Below are positions 14,756 to 22,050 of a stretch of 64,000 nt of DNA, one piece after another (positions within the stretch are counted from its first letter, which is position 1; each line of letters opens with the position of its first letter). The stretch spans positions 2,476,777 through 2,540,776 of the forward strand of contig NZ_JANIOF010000001.1 in the NCBI RefSeq assembly GCF_024733555.1. Reading direction: 5' to 3'. The notes under the pieces were generated by a model. The model searched no databases. It was not told the origin of the DNA and saw nothing but the letters and a program-made list of their open reading frames with translations. The translations under genes and the position numbers were made by a program. The stretch comes from Paenibacillus sp. SC116 (GTDB taxonomy: Bacteria > Bacillota > Bacilli > Paenibacillales > Paenibacillaceae).

Positions 14756-17447
14756 AAGACATCGCCCCTCCCTTTCCTTGTATCGGTGGTGCTGGTGGCT
14801 TTGGTTTCGGCATTTTATCTAGAATATGACGCTCAAATGAACGGAATGAAGCATCGTACTGCTCTTTCGCAATCCGCTTAATCTCTTCAATCATTTTCTG
14901 ATCAACATAACCCGTAACATTGAGATTCATTACAACGTTGCTGCTTGTGTTAATATCCATAGTTCCACCACCTGCTCCGATCGGTGCCGGAACTGTAGGC
15001 ACGGTTGTAGGAATAGGTGTGCCTGCTACTGCCGCTGTTGGCGGAACCGCCGTAGCTGCTAATGTGGCTACTGGCACGGCTACTGCGCCGGCTTGTACTA
15101 TCTCCGAATTAGGTTTAAACGAAGTCGTTGTCGTTGAAGATGCTGCTGTAACCGCTGTTTGTATTGGTTCAGCCGGTTGCTTAGGAGGTTCAGGCTTCTT
15201 CTCTTCCTTATCTCCGCCAAAGAGCCATTTATCAGCAGCCCATAAGCCAGCATCTAATGCTAAGCCACCAAGAAAACCCGCTGGTGTGAATCGTAAAAAT
15301 CGGGTCGCTTTACTAACAGCACGAGCACCATTAACGAAGCTTTTACCCCAACTTGCCTTTTTAGCTGTTGAAGCTGTATCTGCTGCAGCCTTTGCCTGCA
15401 CCGATGCTGTAGAAGCAGTCTGAGCAGCCTGAGTTGCAGCTGTTTGAGTCGCTTGGGTTGTTGCGTTGTGCACAGTTTGAATTGCTCCAGCCACGGTAGC
15501 CGCTGTTGCAGCTGTTTCTACGGCAGCAGCTGCTTCTGGATTTTCATCAATAGCGCTCGTTATCATATTAGATACTGTAGAACCACCAACAAAACCAACT
15601 GCTCCTGCTATTATTGCTGCTTTACCTTTCATTTTACCAGCAGGGGACTTATTGGCTGAATCACCCGTCGCCTCGGCTAATGAAGGATCAACATTCGGTT
15701 TACTGTTTGCAATATCGTTAATGTTGTTATTTGATGAATCATTTTGTGCACTTGATGCATTTTTTCCTTTGTTTTCACCTTTTCTAGCATTTTTTTTGTC
15801 TCTATTTTTCTTTCTCCTACTTTCTTTCGTCCCATTTCCTCTAGTTTTCCTAGTAGTTTTGTTTTTATTAGATCTTTCATTCTTATCGGTTTTATTATCA
15901 TTGTTGTCTTTTTCTTTAGTATCTCTTCCATCTTGCTTCCGATCATCAGTAGATGAGCCACTACTTTGTTTATTTCCGTCTTTACAACAACAGCAACTGC
16001 AATCTTTTTTAGTTTCATTTTTGTCTTTATCTTCGTTTTCTTGTGCTCCTTGATCTTCCTTCTTACCGAACCTACTTTTAAGATTCGTAAAAAGGGTTCT
16101 TACCTCTTTAAATGAGGAGCTCAAAGCAGCAATTCCAACCGTTCCAGCTACTGCAGCAGCACCAAAAGCGATAATCGCTTGGGCATAACCAGGCATGTGA
16201 TTGAAGAAATTAACAAGCCCAGAAGCTATTTTGTATAATGCGTTCATGATTGGTGCAGTTGCATTTACAATATTATCTTGCGCTTGAGCAGCCTGACTCT
16301 TGAGTTCATTCATCGCACCAACTGAACCTTCTGATAATGGCGCTACTTGATTTTGTGCTAAATTTCCACCAGTAGCATAATACTGCTTTTCAAAGTCAGA
16401 TATCTTACTTCTATTATTGACCAGCGCAAGTATAGCTTCAGCATCAGCCTTAGGGAACATACTGGATACGGTTTCTTTCTGTTTTGCCAATCCTTGGCCA
16501 CTAAGCTGCTGACTTAATTGGTCAAGTGCATTCGTTACGTCGTTTGAACCTCCATTTTCAGATAGTTTTTTCGTCTTATCTGAAGTGGGGTTTCTCATTT
16601 CAGACATAATTGAGTTCAATGCTGAAATACTGCTTGAATTACCTATTTTTTGACCATTCAGTACATGAATAGCTGAAGCTAATTCTTCGATCTGTACGCC
16701 CGCCTTCGTTGCTTCAGGGGCAATGGATTCCAGTTGCCCCCCCAAGTCTTGGAGTGACATATTAGATCTTTCTTTTGTGAAGGTCATAATGTCCGACAAC
16801 CTGTTCATTTGATCAGCTGGAATACCATACGAACTGGAAACTCTATCGCCCACTCTCGTCGCTTCCATTAGATCAACTTGGTTAGCAACCGCCATATTAT
16901 TAAGCGCAGGTAACATCTGTTTAATGTCATCAGGACTTCTCTTAGATTCTAAGAGCATATATTGAGCTCTGTGCAATACATCTGCGCTAACCCCGAGCCT
17001 TCTGGTTTCGGCATCACGTAATTTGCTTAATTCTTCTACAAGCTTATCATTGCCATTATCAAATTTTACTTTGATAATTTCATCTAAGCTTCTTGAAGTA
17101 TGTGTGTCCTGAAAAGACTTGCTAAGCATATTCGTGGAACCAGTCTGACTCTGAAAAGATAACTCTTTGTCAGGCTTAGAGTCTGAGCCCGAACTGCTCG
17201 CGCTGCTTACAGAAGAAGTTGAGCTAGCAGCTGGCTGACCTTGCTTTCCATTGTTTGAATTTCCTTGAACACTAGTAGAACCAGAAGATTTGGCAGCTTT
17301 AGCTAATGCAGTTTCCAATTTCGAGAATTGCTCGATTTGGGCTTCCATCTTCTTGATCAGGGATACACCCACCTGATTGAGAGTGTCCAGTCTCTTCGAT
17401 ACTCCCTGCAGCTCACGCGTATTTTGCCGCTGAATATTTACATCCAT
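14751..17447 (-). CDS. Tail tape measure protein
   Basis: An 898-residue protein that sets tail length and occupies the tube lumen. Residues 1-55 are a coiled coil. Residues 55-120 are Ser/Gly/Gln-rich. Residues 130-380 match the TP901-type core (SLQDLGGQLESIAPEATKAG). A hydrophobic stretch lies near 415-450. Residues about 460-590 are extremely Lys/Asp/Asn/Glu-rich and contain the cluster CSCCCC near residue 482. After that come Ala-rich hydrophobic segments and a C-terminus ending GGAMSY. At the roughly 0.15 nm per residue known for tape measures, a tail of about 130 nm would be expected (inference). AGGAGGGG precedes the ATG by about 6 bases. Confidence 0.88.
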   Translation of the reverse strand: MDVNIQRQNTRELQGVSKRLDTLNQVGVSLIKKMEAQIEQFSKLETALAKAAKSSGSTSVQGNSNNGKQGQPAASSTSSVSSASSSGSDSKPDKELSFQSQTGSTNMLSKSFQDTHTSRSLDEIIKVKFDNGNDKLVEELSKLRDAETRRLGVSADVLHRAQYMLLESKRSPDDIKQMLPALNNMAVANQVDLMEATRVGDRVSSSYGIPADQMNRLSDIMTFTKERSNMSLQDLGGQLESIAPEATKAGVQIEELASAIHVLNGQKIGNSSSISALNSIMSEMRNPTSDKTKKLSENGGSNDVTNALDQLSQQLSGQGLAKQKETVSSMFPKADAEAILALVNNRSKISDFEKQYYATGGNLAQNQVAPLSEGSVGAMNELKSQAAQAQDNIVNATAPIMNALYKIASGLVNFFNHMPGYAQAIIAFGAAAVAGTVGIAALSSSFKEVRTLFTNLKSRFGKKEDQGAQENEDKDKNETKKDCSCCCCKDGNKQSSGSSTDDRKQDGRDTKEKDNNDNKTDKNERSNKNKTTRKTRGNGTKESRRKKNRDKKNARKGENKGKNASSAQNDSSNNNINDIANSKPNVDPSLAEATGDSANKSPAGKMKGKAAIIAGAVGFVGGSTVSNMITSAIDENPEAAAAVETAATAATVAGAIQTVHNATTQATQTAATQAAQTASTASVQAKAAADTASTAKKASWGKSFVNGARAVSKATRFLRFTPAGFLGGLALDAGLWAADKWLFGGDKEEKKPEPPKQPAEPIQTAVTAASSTTTTSFKPNSEIVQAGAVAVPVATLAATAVPPTAAVAGTPIPTTVPTVPAPIGAGGGTMDINTSSNVVMNLNVTGYVDQKMIEEIKRIAKEQYDASFRSFERHILDKMPKPKPPAPPIQGKGGAMSY

Positions 17448-17666
17448 TTATCCCCCTCCTTTCCCCAACATCCATTCGAGCGCGGCTGCGGCTTCGCATA
17501 GTTCCTCAATCGTCATGCCGCACGCCTGCTCATAGGAAACACCGCCCCGACTGCCGATGACGACTTGCCATAGCAGCTGACGGAGCGGATTATCGGAGAT
17601 GGCTCGTTTATACGTCGGATGCTGCGGATTCCAAGGGTGTTTCGACCAGCCCCAGGAAGCGTGCAC
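17448..17666 (-). CDS. Downstream half of the tail assembly chaperone (probable frameshift product)
   Basis: A 72-codon frame overlapping the end of the XkdN-type gene in the +1 register. Its own GTG (17666) has no ribosome site. The conserved-looking part is WNPQHPTYKRAISDNPLRQ followed by GMTIEELCEAAAALE, ending immediately before the tape-measure ATG. Its position and size match the T domain of lambda-type G/GT chaperones, usually made by ribosomal frameshifting from the upstream gene. It is therefore annotated as the second part of a fusion rather than as a free protein. Confidence 0.6.
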   Translation of the reverse strand: MHASWGWSKHPWNPQHPTYKRAISDNPLRQLLWQVVIGSRGGVSYEQACGMTIEELCEAAAALEWMLGKGGG

Positions 17667-17892
17667 ATTCCAACCACAGCGGTGTCATCAGATCAACCTT
17701 GTCCTCAAGGCCGTCCCAAGACAAACGCGGAGATACAATCACATGATTCAGGAAGAAATCCATCGAGGATTCCAGCTTCCAACCTCCATCAGGCTTCAAA
17801 GCTGTGTCATAAAGACGCATCAGGGCGCGAGCGCCCGGATGCTGAAGTACGTACTCTTCTTCTTGAACCGTAACCGTCTTTTGTTTACTCAT
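17608..17892 (-). CDS. Tail assembly chaperone, XkdN-like
   Basis: A 94-residue cytoplasmic protein expected to coat and protect the tape measure until the tube polymerises around it. It has the compact helical layout of this family (ALMRLYDTALKPDGG, MDFFLNHVIVSPRLSWDGLE). AGGAG precedes the ATG. Its 3' end overlaps the next frame by 59 bases, the usual arrangement for a programmed frameshift pair; CCC TTG near the end is a candidate +1 slip site. Confidence 0.75.
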   Translation of the reverse strand: MSKQKTVTVQEEEYVLQHPGARALMRLYDTALKPDGGWKLESSMDFFLNHVIVSPRLSWDGLEDKVDLMTPLWLECARFLGLVETPLESAASDV

Positions 17893-17914
17893 CGTTCCAT
17901 GCTCCTCTCATTAA

Positions 17915-18319
17915 TTAAGATACGATATGTGTGTAATCCAACACTTGAATTTCAAATTCGCGGTCTTCCAGCTCAGCTGCAAATGCAGCCGCCGGCAATT
18001 TCTTAATAACCGCCTTCGTGCCGCCAATGCGTTCACGCGGTTGGTTATGAGATACAACCCAGACCGTGAACACTTTCTTGTCGCGAGCTAGACGCGTTAG
18101 CATACCTACTTGCGGGGAAGTGGACATCAATGTCAACTTTACGGAACCAAGCGGATTGTTTTTATGAGCCAAGGCTACTTCACCACGCGCACCTACATGC
18201 GCAACAGCCTGCTCTTCATCTTTTTCACAAGAAACGAATGTATTTTCACCAAAGCCTGTAATATAAGTACCATTAATAATGACGTTTACCGATTTCGCAT
18301 CATAGAATCCAATAGACAT
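17915..18319 (-). CDS. Tail tube protein (DUF3277-like)
   Basis: A 134-residue protein whose pattern YDAKSVNVIINGTYITGF, followed by an acidic loop and a C-terminal REFEIQVLDYTHI, matches DUF3277-type tubes that stack inside the sheath of contractile tails. It follows the sheath gene directly, as expected. AAAGGATG lies about 10 bases before the ATG. A 125-bp gap with a hairpin separates it from the sheath gene. Confidence 0.83.
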   Translation of the reverse strand: MSIGFYDAKSVNVIINGTYITGFGENTFVSCEKDEEQAVAHVGARGEVALAHKNNPLGSVKLTLMSTSPQVGMLTRLARDKKVFTVWVVSHNQPRERIGGTKAVIKKLPAAAFAAELEDREFEIQVLDYTHIVS

Positions 18320-18394
18320 GTACTAGCACCATCCTTTTTCCTTTTAATAAGTAGTAGAGTTATAGCTTTATTTTAAAAATGAAAATAAATGTTA

Positions 18395-18429
18395 CGTACT
18401 AGTCAGCATTCACGCTGTAAGCTAGTACG
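18395..18429 (-). other. Hairpin between sheath and tube genes
   Basis: CGTACTAG and CTAGTACG are perfect 8-base arms around 19 bases, followed on the minus strand by an AT-rich run. It could act as an attenuator or as an mRNA-stabilising stem ahead of the tube gene, whose product is needed in many copies. Confidence 0.4.
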
Positions 18430-18444
18430 ACTCAAGAACATCCT

Positions 18445-19443
18445 TTAGAAACGGATTACACCGCTCACACGTACTTGATGCACCGCTCCTGCCACCTCGA
18501 ACCAGAACGAACCGCCTTTGTATTCACGGCTTGCACGATCAAGTGGATCCACTTCATCACGAAGCAAGAACTTCGTACCGAAGAGCGCTTCGCCGCTCTC
18601 ATCTGCTGCAATAATGCCCATATCGAATGATTCAAGCAGCACGTTAACGACCGTACTCTCAATTTGAGCAATACCGCCATTTGTATAAGGTACTTTGTCG
18701 GATTCATTCAGCAGCTTTTGAATTTGTTCTTCCATGCGAGCACGCACATAGTCACGCGCCATAATGACGTCGATGTACTCACCGGATACAGTCTTGCCTT
18801 CCGATGTACGAGGTTGACCTTGCTTATTTACATAAGTAATAGCGCCGCCAAGATGAATATCAAGCAACTCGTTGCTTGTCATTTTCAATGGAGCAATCCC
18901 TTGGCATTGCTTAAATTTCCATGTTACAGAACCAACATCCGCAGAGCCTACTGCACCAACTAGCGCCGCATCTGGATAAGCCGCAGCGTCTGTATGATAG
19001 AACACGACTGTGCGAGTGTAGCCTGCTGTTTTCAATGCTTGAAGCTTCGCCTTGTCTGAAATACGTGTCACGAAGAGACGATAGTCTTCCTTTTCTAGTT
19101 CCTTCGCTAACGCTTCTACTGTCGGTGCATCATTTTCAGTAGACAAGAGGTAGTACCAACCGCCATCCAAAAGAGTCTGCAAGCGAGTCACCGCATCTTC
19201 CAACTCATCACGGGCTGCAATTGCGATTTGCGTCGGTGCATTTTCGCCTTGATCGAACAACACTTTTGCCATTGCAAATTCTTTCGTTGTGTCTGCATAA
19301 TCAGCTTTTACCGCATCGAGATGTGCGTATTCTTTGTAAGCAGCACCGCCAGCCTTTTTACCGAGAATCAACGGTGTTGCAAAGGACAAGCGTCCTGTCG
19401 GCTTTTGCAGGTCAATCGTAATTTGAACGTCTTGTAATGTCAT
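18445..19443 (-). CDS. Contractile tail sheath protein (DUF3383)
   Basis: A 332-residue protein of the DUF3383 family, the sheath of myovirus-like tails. The N-terminus is basic-hydrophobic (TGRLSFATPLILGKKAGG). The middle holds the variable surface domain (residues 75-180). The C-terminal third carries the handshake region (YIDVIMARDYVRARMEEQIQ) and ends VRVSGVIRF. The presence of a sheath shows the particle is contractile, R-type. AAGGAG lies 10 bases before the ATG; 7 bp separate it from the upstream gene. Confidence 0.87.
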   Translation of the reverse strand: MTLQDVQITIDLQKPTGRLSFATPLILGKKAGGAAYKEYAHLDAVKADYADTTKEFAMAKVLFDQGENAPTQIAIAARDELEDAVTRLQTLLDGGWYYLLSTENDAPTVEALAKELEKEDYRLFVTRISDKAKLQALKTAGYTRTVVFYHTDAAAYPDAALVGAVGSADVGSVTWKFKQCQGIAPLKMTSNELLDIHLGGAITYVNKQGQPRTSEGKTVSGEYIDVIMARDYVRARMEEQIQKLLNESDKVPYTNGGIAQIESTVVNVLLESFDMGIIAADESGEALFGTKFLLRDEVDPLDRASREYKGGSFWFEVAGAVHQVRVSGVIRF

Positions 19444-19450
19444 GTTTCAG

Positions 19451-19912
19451 TCACTCCTTCATTTGAATGTTAATTTTGTCAATCTTTACGGAGTTGGCTT
19501 GCTGCCAACTGTCTTTCATACGGAGTCTTACCGTCAGCGCTAAACTCGGGATCGGCTCCTTCTTCCATTCAGGGGGCATCATCTTGACGATGGTAGCCGA
19601 TACAAGCTTCGCTTGCTCTTCCCCCTCTGACCAAAGCCATCTCATCAGCTCTCGGCATCGCTGCATCAGATCCAAACGATCTTGTCCAATGAGCAGCAGC
19701 TGCCATTCCATCTCAACAACCTTTTCTACCGTCACCTTTGTCCGATCCGTATGCGGAGTCATATCCTCATAAGGCTTCGGTACTTCATAAGTGATACATG
19801 GTGTTGGGCTGTCTGGCTTCACTTGGGTAACATCCAGCAGAGGCAGCTGCAAAGCCAGTGCCATTGGTTCCAGCAACTTCTGTACGATGTCCCGATACAC
19901 AATCAAGCTCAT
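19451..19912 (-). CDS. Putative tail-completion/terminator protein, first gene of the tail operon
   Basis: About 153 residues: SLIVYRDIVQKLLEPMALAL, then beta strands with a PTPCITYEVPKPYED segment. It resembles minor tail or tail-terminator proteins that cap the tube in position before the sheath gene. The open frame reaches back to 20152, but that start lacks a ribosome site and lies upstream of the promoter at 20036-20041. AAGGAGGGG directly precedes the ATG at 19912, while TTG at 19906 has a more normal 8-base spacing, so either may be used. Confidence 0.6.
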   Translation of the reverse strand: MSLIVYRDIVQKLLEPMALALQLPLLDVTQVKPDSPTPCITYEVPKPYEDMTPHTDRTKVTVEKVVEMEWQLLLIGQDRLDLMQRCRELMRWLWSEGEEQAKLVSATIVKMMPPEWKKEPIPSLALTVRLRMKDSWQQANSVKIDKINIQMKE

Positions 19913-20035
19913 CCCCTCCTTCTTGTTGTGAAGTGAATATGCGGCGCTATCGATAACAGAAACAGAGGCGCTATAGCTTGTAACGCTTATTGCGTTCTTG
20001 GCTGTTCCCTCTCGACTCACGATGTCCACATTAAC

Positions 20036-20041
20036 ATTATA
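20036..20041 (-). promoter_or_regulatory. -10 box of the tail operon promoter
   Basis: TATAAT on the minus strand, 6 bases after the LexA-type site at 20048-20061. The -35 region overlaps that operator and is weak. It predicts a leader of roughly 120 nt before the first tail gene. Confidence 0.6.
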
Positions 20042-20047
20042 AAATGG

Positions 20048-20061
20048 CGAACATACGTTTG
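20048..20061. promoter_or_regulatory. LexA (SOS) box at the tail operon promoter
   Basis: CGAACATACGTTTG fits the B. subtilis LexA consensus CGAACRNRYGTTYC at 13 of 14 positions. It covers the -35 region of the tail promoter, so LexA binding should block transcription until DNA damage removes it. Confidence 0.7.
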
Positions 20062-20330
20062 GTTTATTCGTTTTTGATTTATTTTTCATCATTTTTTTAT
20101 TGCTTTTTGATGTGATTTTGAAAGTTTTGTATAGGCGATTGAAAAGCTTCATCTATATAGGGGAAAAGGTATGGGGCTGCAACACAAAGCATCTATAAGG
20201 ATGTTTTTAGTTACCGAAGGTTATCGGCAAATCAAAAGTGACTATTCATTAATAGGCGGCGAACACCTACACATCTACCTATCGATTGAATACGAACAGT
20301 AAATTTACAAAATTCCGAGCATAAATTCAA

Positions 20331-20354
20331 AAATAAGAACATTCGTTCTTATTT
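20331..20354. promoter_or_regulatory. LexA (SOS) box / palindromic operator at the activator promoter
   Basis: Perfect inverted repeat with arms AAATAAGAAC and GTTCTTATTT around ATTC. The core GAACATTCGTTC fits GAAC-N4-GTTC, the Gram-positive SOS box. It overlaps the -35 region of the promoter whose extended -10 (TGGTATAAT) is at 20358-20365. Confidence 0.7.
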
Positions 20355-20359
20355 TGTGG

Positions 20360-20365
20360 TATAAT
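20360..20365 (+). promoter_or_regulatory. Extended -10 box of the activator gene
   Basis: TATAAT preceded by TGG (TGn motif), about 60 bases upstream of the ATG at 20429. Confidence 0.6.
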
Positions 20366-20428
20366 AGTTATACCTGCCCACGGTGTTCCATAGATCAGAA
20401 CGGATATTTGAAGGAGGATTTTACGCAG

Positions 20429-20911
20429 ATGATGAAATGGGATATCCCCTCTCTTGAAGCATGGGACAAGCTCGGAACGAAGGACAAGAAGTCAATGATG
20501 GAGAATGTATTTAGCAAATATAGAATGTGTAAAGTGATGAAATTTGCCGTACGTGAAACGAAAATTACGGCCCAATACGAAGCGAGAGCCCATGGTGCGA
20601 CCAATCGCGTTGGGGATCCAACAGCTGCTGTAGCTGTATATAACATTGATAAGACAAATGAGTGCTTGGCATTTTGCACATTAATTGAAACGATCGTCGC
20701 AGAGCTGGAGCCAGACGAACAGGTGCTCATCCGAGAACGGTATATGAAAGCTGCCAAGGTTACGGATATGAAGGTGTACAGCTTCGTTTATGATCCTCCT
20801 ATTACCGCTGTAGCTTATGGACAGATTCGCAAGCGCGCCTTTGAGAAGCTCGTATACGCATTTCAATATGTGTTCCCTCCTCAAGGAACCATTCAGCAGC
20901 TCATTAATTAA
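20429..20911 (+). CDS. ArpU-type phage late-gene activator
   Basis: A 160-residue regulator resembling the ArpU family of phage transcriptional regulators and PBSX Xpf-like sigma-type activators. The N-terminal half is helical. The C-terminal 70 residues read ELEPDEQVLIRERYM, then PPITAVAYGQIRKRAFEKLVYAF, a region-4-like helix-turn-helix layout. It is expected to switch on the tail operon that diverges from it. The start is placed at 20429 because AAGGAGG lies 11 bases upstream; the longer frame from 20354 begins before the mapped -10 box. Binding sites were not identified with certainty; CCGAAGGTTATCGG at 20214-20227 is one candidate. Confidence 0.75.
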   Translation: MMKWDIPSLEAWDKLGTKDKKSMMENVFSKYRMCKVMKFAVRETKITAQYEARAHGATNRVGDPTAAVAVYNIDKTNECLAFCTLIETIVAELEPDEQVLIRERYMKAAKVTDMKVYSFVYDPPITAVAYGQIRKRAFEKLVYAFQYVFPPQGTIQQLIN

Positions 20912-20962
20912 CTTTATTCATCAACGATAGGATGCATTGCGCTCTACTATAACGAGCCGTTC

Positions 20963-21011
20963 AAGTTCCGATGGATCGAGCATTTTCCGGCCCGTTGGAA
21001 CTTTTATTTTT
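20963..21011 (+). terminator. Terminator of the activator gene
   Basis: AAGTTCC and GGAACTT pair around a long loop and are followed by TTATTTTTT. Confidence 0.5.
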
Positions 21012-21062
21012 TCTACATAGAATATCGCTTTTACCAAGCTCATTATTCCGATGATCTACCAT

Positions 21063-21091
21063 TTGACAATAAAGATTGTATTCTATACAAT
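21063..21091 (+). promoter_or_regulatory. Sigma-A promoter of the TetR/MFS operon
   Basis: TTGACA (21063-21068), 17 bases, TACAAT (21086-21091). Just downstream the near-repeats AGTCATTATAA and AGTCATAACTT flank AACTAGTT, a possible TetR-type operator. Confidence 0.65.
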
Positions 21092-21149
21092 GAGGTTCGA
21101 CCATAAAGTCATTATAAGAACTAGTTAGTCATAACTTGGAGGTATTGAG

Positions 21150-22037
21150 GTGTCAATCGATGTAATCGCAGATAAAAAATGCAATATCATCAAGACAGCG
21201 ATGAAGCTATTTGCTCATAAAGGCTATCGAAATACGACCATGCAAGAAATAGCGGAGACATGCCAAATAGCTAAGGGAAGTTTGTATTCTCATTTCAAAT
21301 CAAAGGAAGACTTGCTGTACAGCATATTTCAGTCATTCTCCCAATCTCATATGAATATGCTCTGCAAATCCGACCAGGAACCCTACTCCTCCGAGAAAGA
21401 GCGCTTTATTCATCAGTTGGAACTGCATATGAATTACAGCATGGAATATAGAGAAATTATTATCTTTCAGTTCAAAGAAAGTTCTGATGTCATTAATGAT
21501 GATCTCGTCGCTTACCTTAAAAGTTTTCGAGCCGAATTCCTGAACTGGCTAGAGAAGCGGCTCATCCAAATATACGGTCCTGACTTTAAACCCTATGCTT
21601 TTGACACCACGTTTACCTTGTGTGGCATGATTCATATTTTCACAAACTACTTATTATTCGAGAAAAGCACACTAGATATCTCTCACATCAGTCACTATCT
21701 CATTCGACATTTAGACTATATGGCAGAAAAGCTTATGCAAGAGCAGCCTGAACCACTCGGGATAAAATTGTTACTGGAAGAATTTCAAGTTACATGCCCC
21801 GCAGAAGAAGCAGTACATCCATTGCAAATTACTAAACGAATGGCTGATACTATTGCAGATTGCCAAGCGGAAGAAGATCTCAAGATCGAAGCCAAGCAAT
21901 CTTTAGCTCTTATCGAAAAAGAACTGACTGAAATTCAACCGCGCCGCTTCCTTATTAAAGGAATGCTGCACAATTTGCGAAGCATCCCTCAGTTGGATAT
22001 TCATATATGCCAGCTTAGCTCAAAATTAAAACTTTAA
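21150..22037 (+). CDS. TetR/AcrR family regulator
   Basis: A 295-residue repressor with a canonical N-terminal helix-turn-helix (residues 10-56: AMKLFAHKGYRNTTMQEIA, then KGSLYSHFKSKEDLL). The ligand-binding part is longer than the usual 190-200 residues, with an extra C-terminal helical region from about residue 200. The start is GTG with GGAGG about 9 bases upstream. It is followed after 13 bp by an MFS pump, so it probably senses the pump substrate and controls its own operon. Confidence 0.88.
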   Translation: MSIDVIADKKCNIIKTAMKLFAHKGYRNTTMQEIAETCQIAKGSLYSHFKSKEDLLYSIFQSFSQSHMNMLCKSDQEPYSSEKERFIHQLELHMNYSMEYREIIIFQFKESSDVINDDLVAYLKSFRAEFLNWLEKRLIQIYGPDFKPYAFDTTFTLCGMIHIFTNYLLFEKSTLDISHISHYLIRHLDYMAEKLMQEQPEPLGIKLLLEEFQVTCPAEEAVHPLQITKRMADTIADCQAEEDLKIEAKQSLALIEKELTEIQPRRFLIKGMLHNLRSIPQLDIHICQLSSKLKL

Positions 22038-22050
22038 GGAGAAACAACAC

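Noticed and set aside
15677..16018. Frames overlapping the Lys-rich part of the tape measure
   Set aside because: Low-complexity A-rich sequence gives long open frames in several registers; the tape-measure frame is the one continuous with both flanks.
19913..20152. 80-codon N-terminal extension of the first tail gene
   Set aside because: No ribosome site, Asn/Lys-rich, and it spans the operon promoter and LexA box; AAGGAGGGG marks the later start.
5551..20911. Interpretation as a complete or decayed integrated prophage
   Set aside because: No integrase, attachment repeats, head or packaging genes or their remnants are seen, while all tail and lysis frames are intact.
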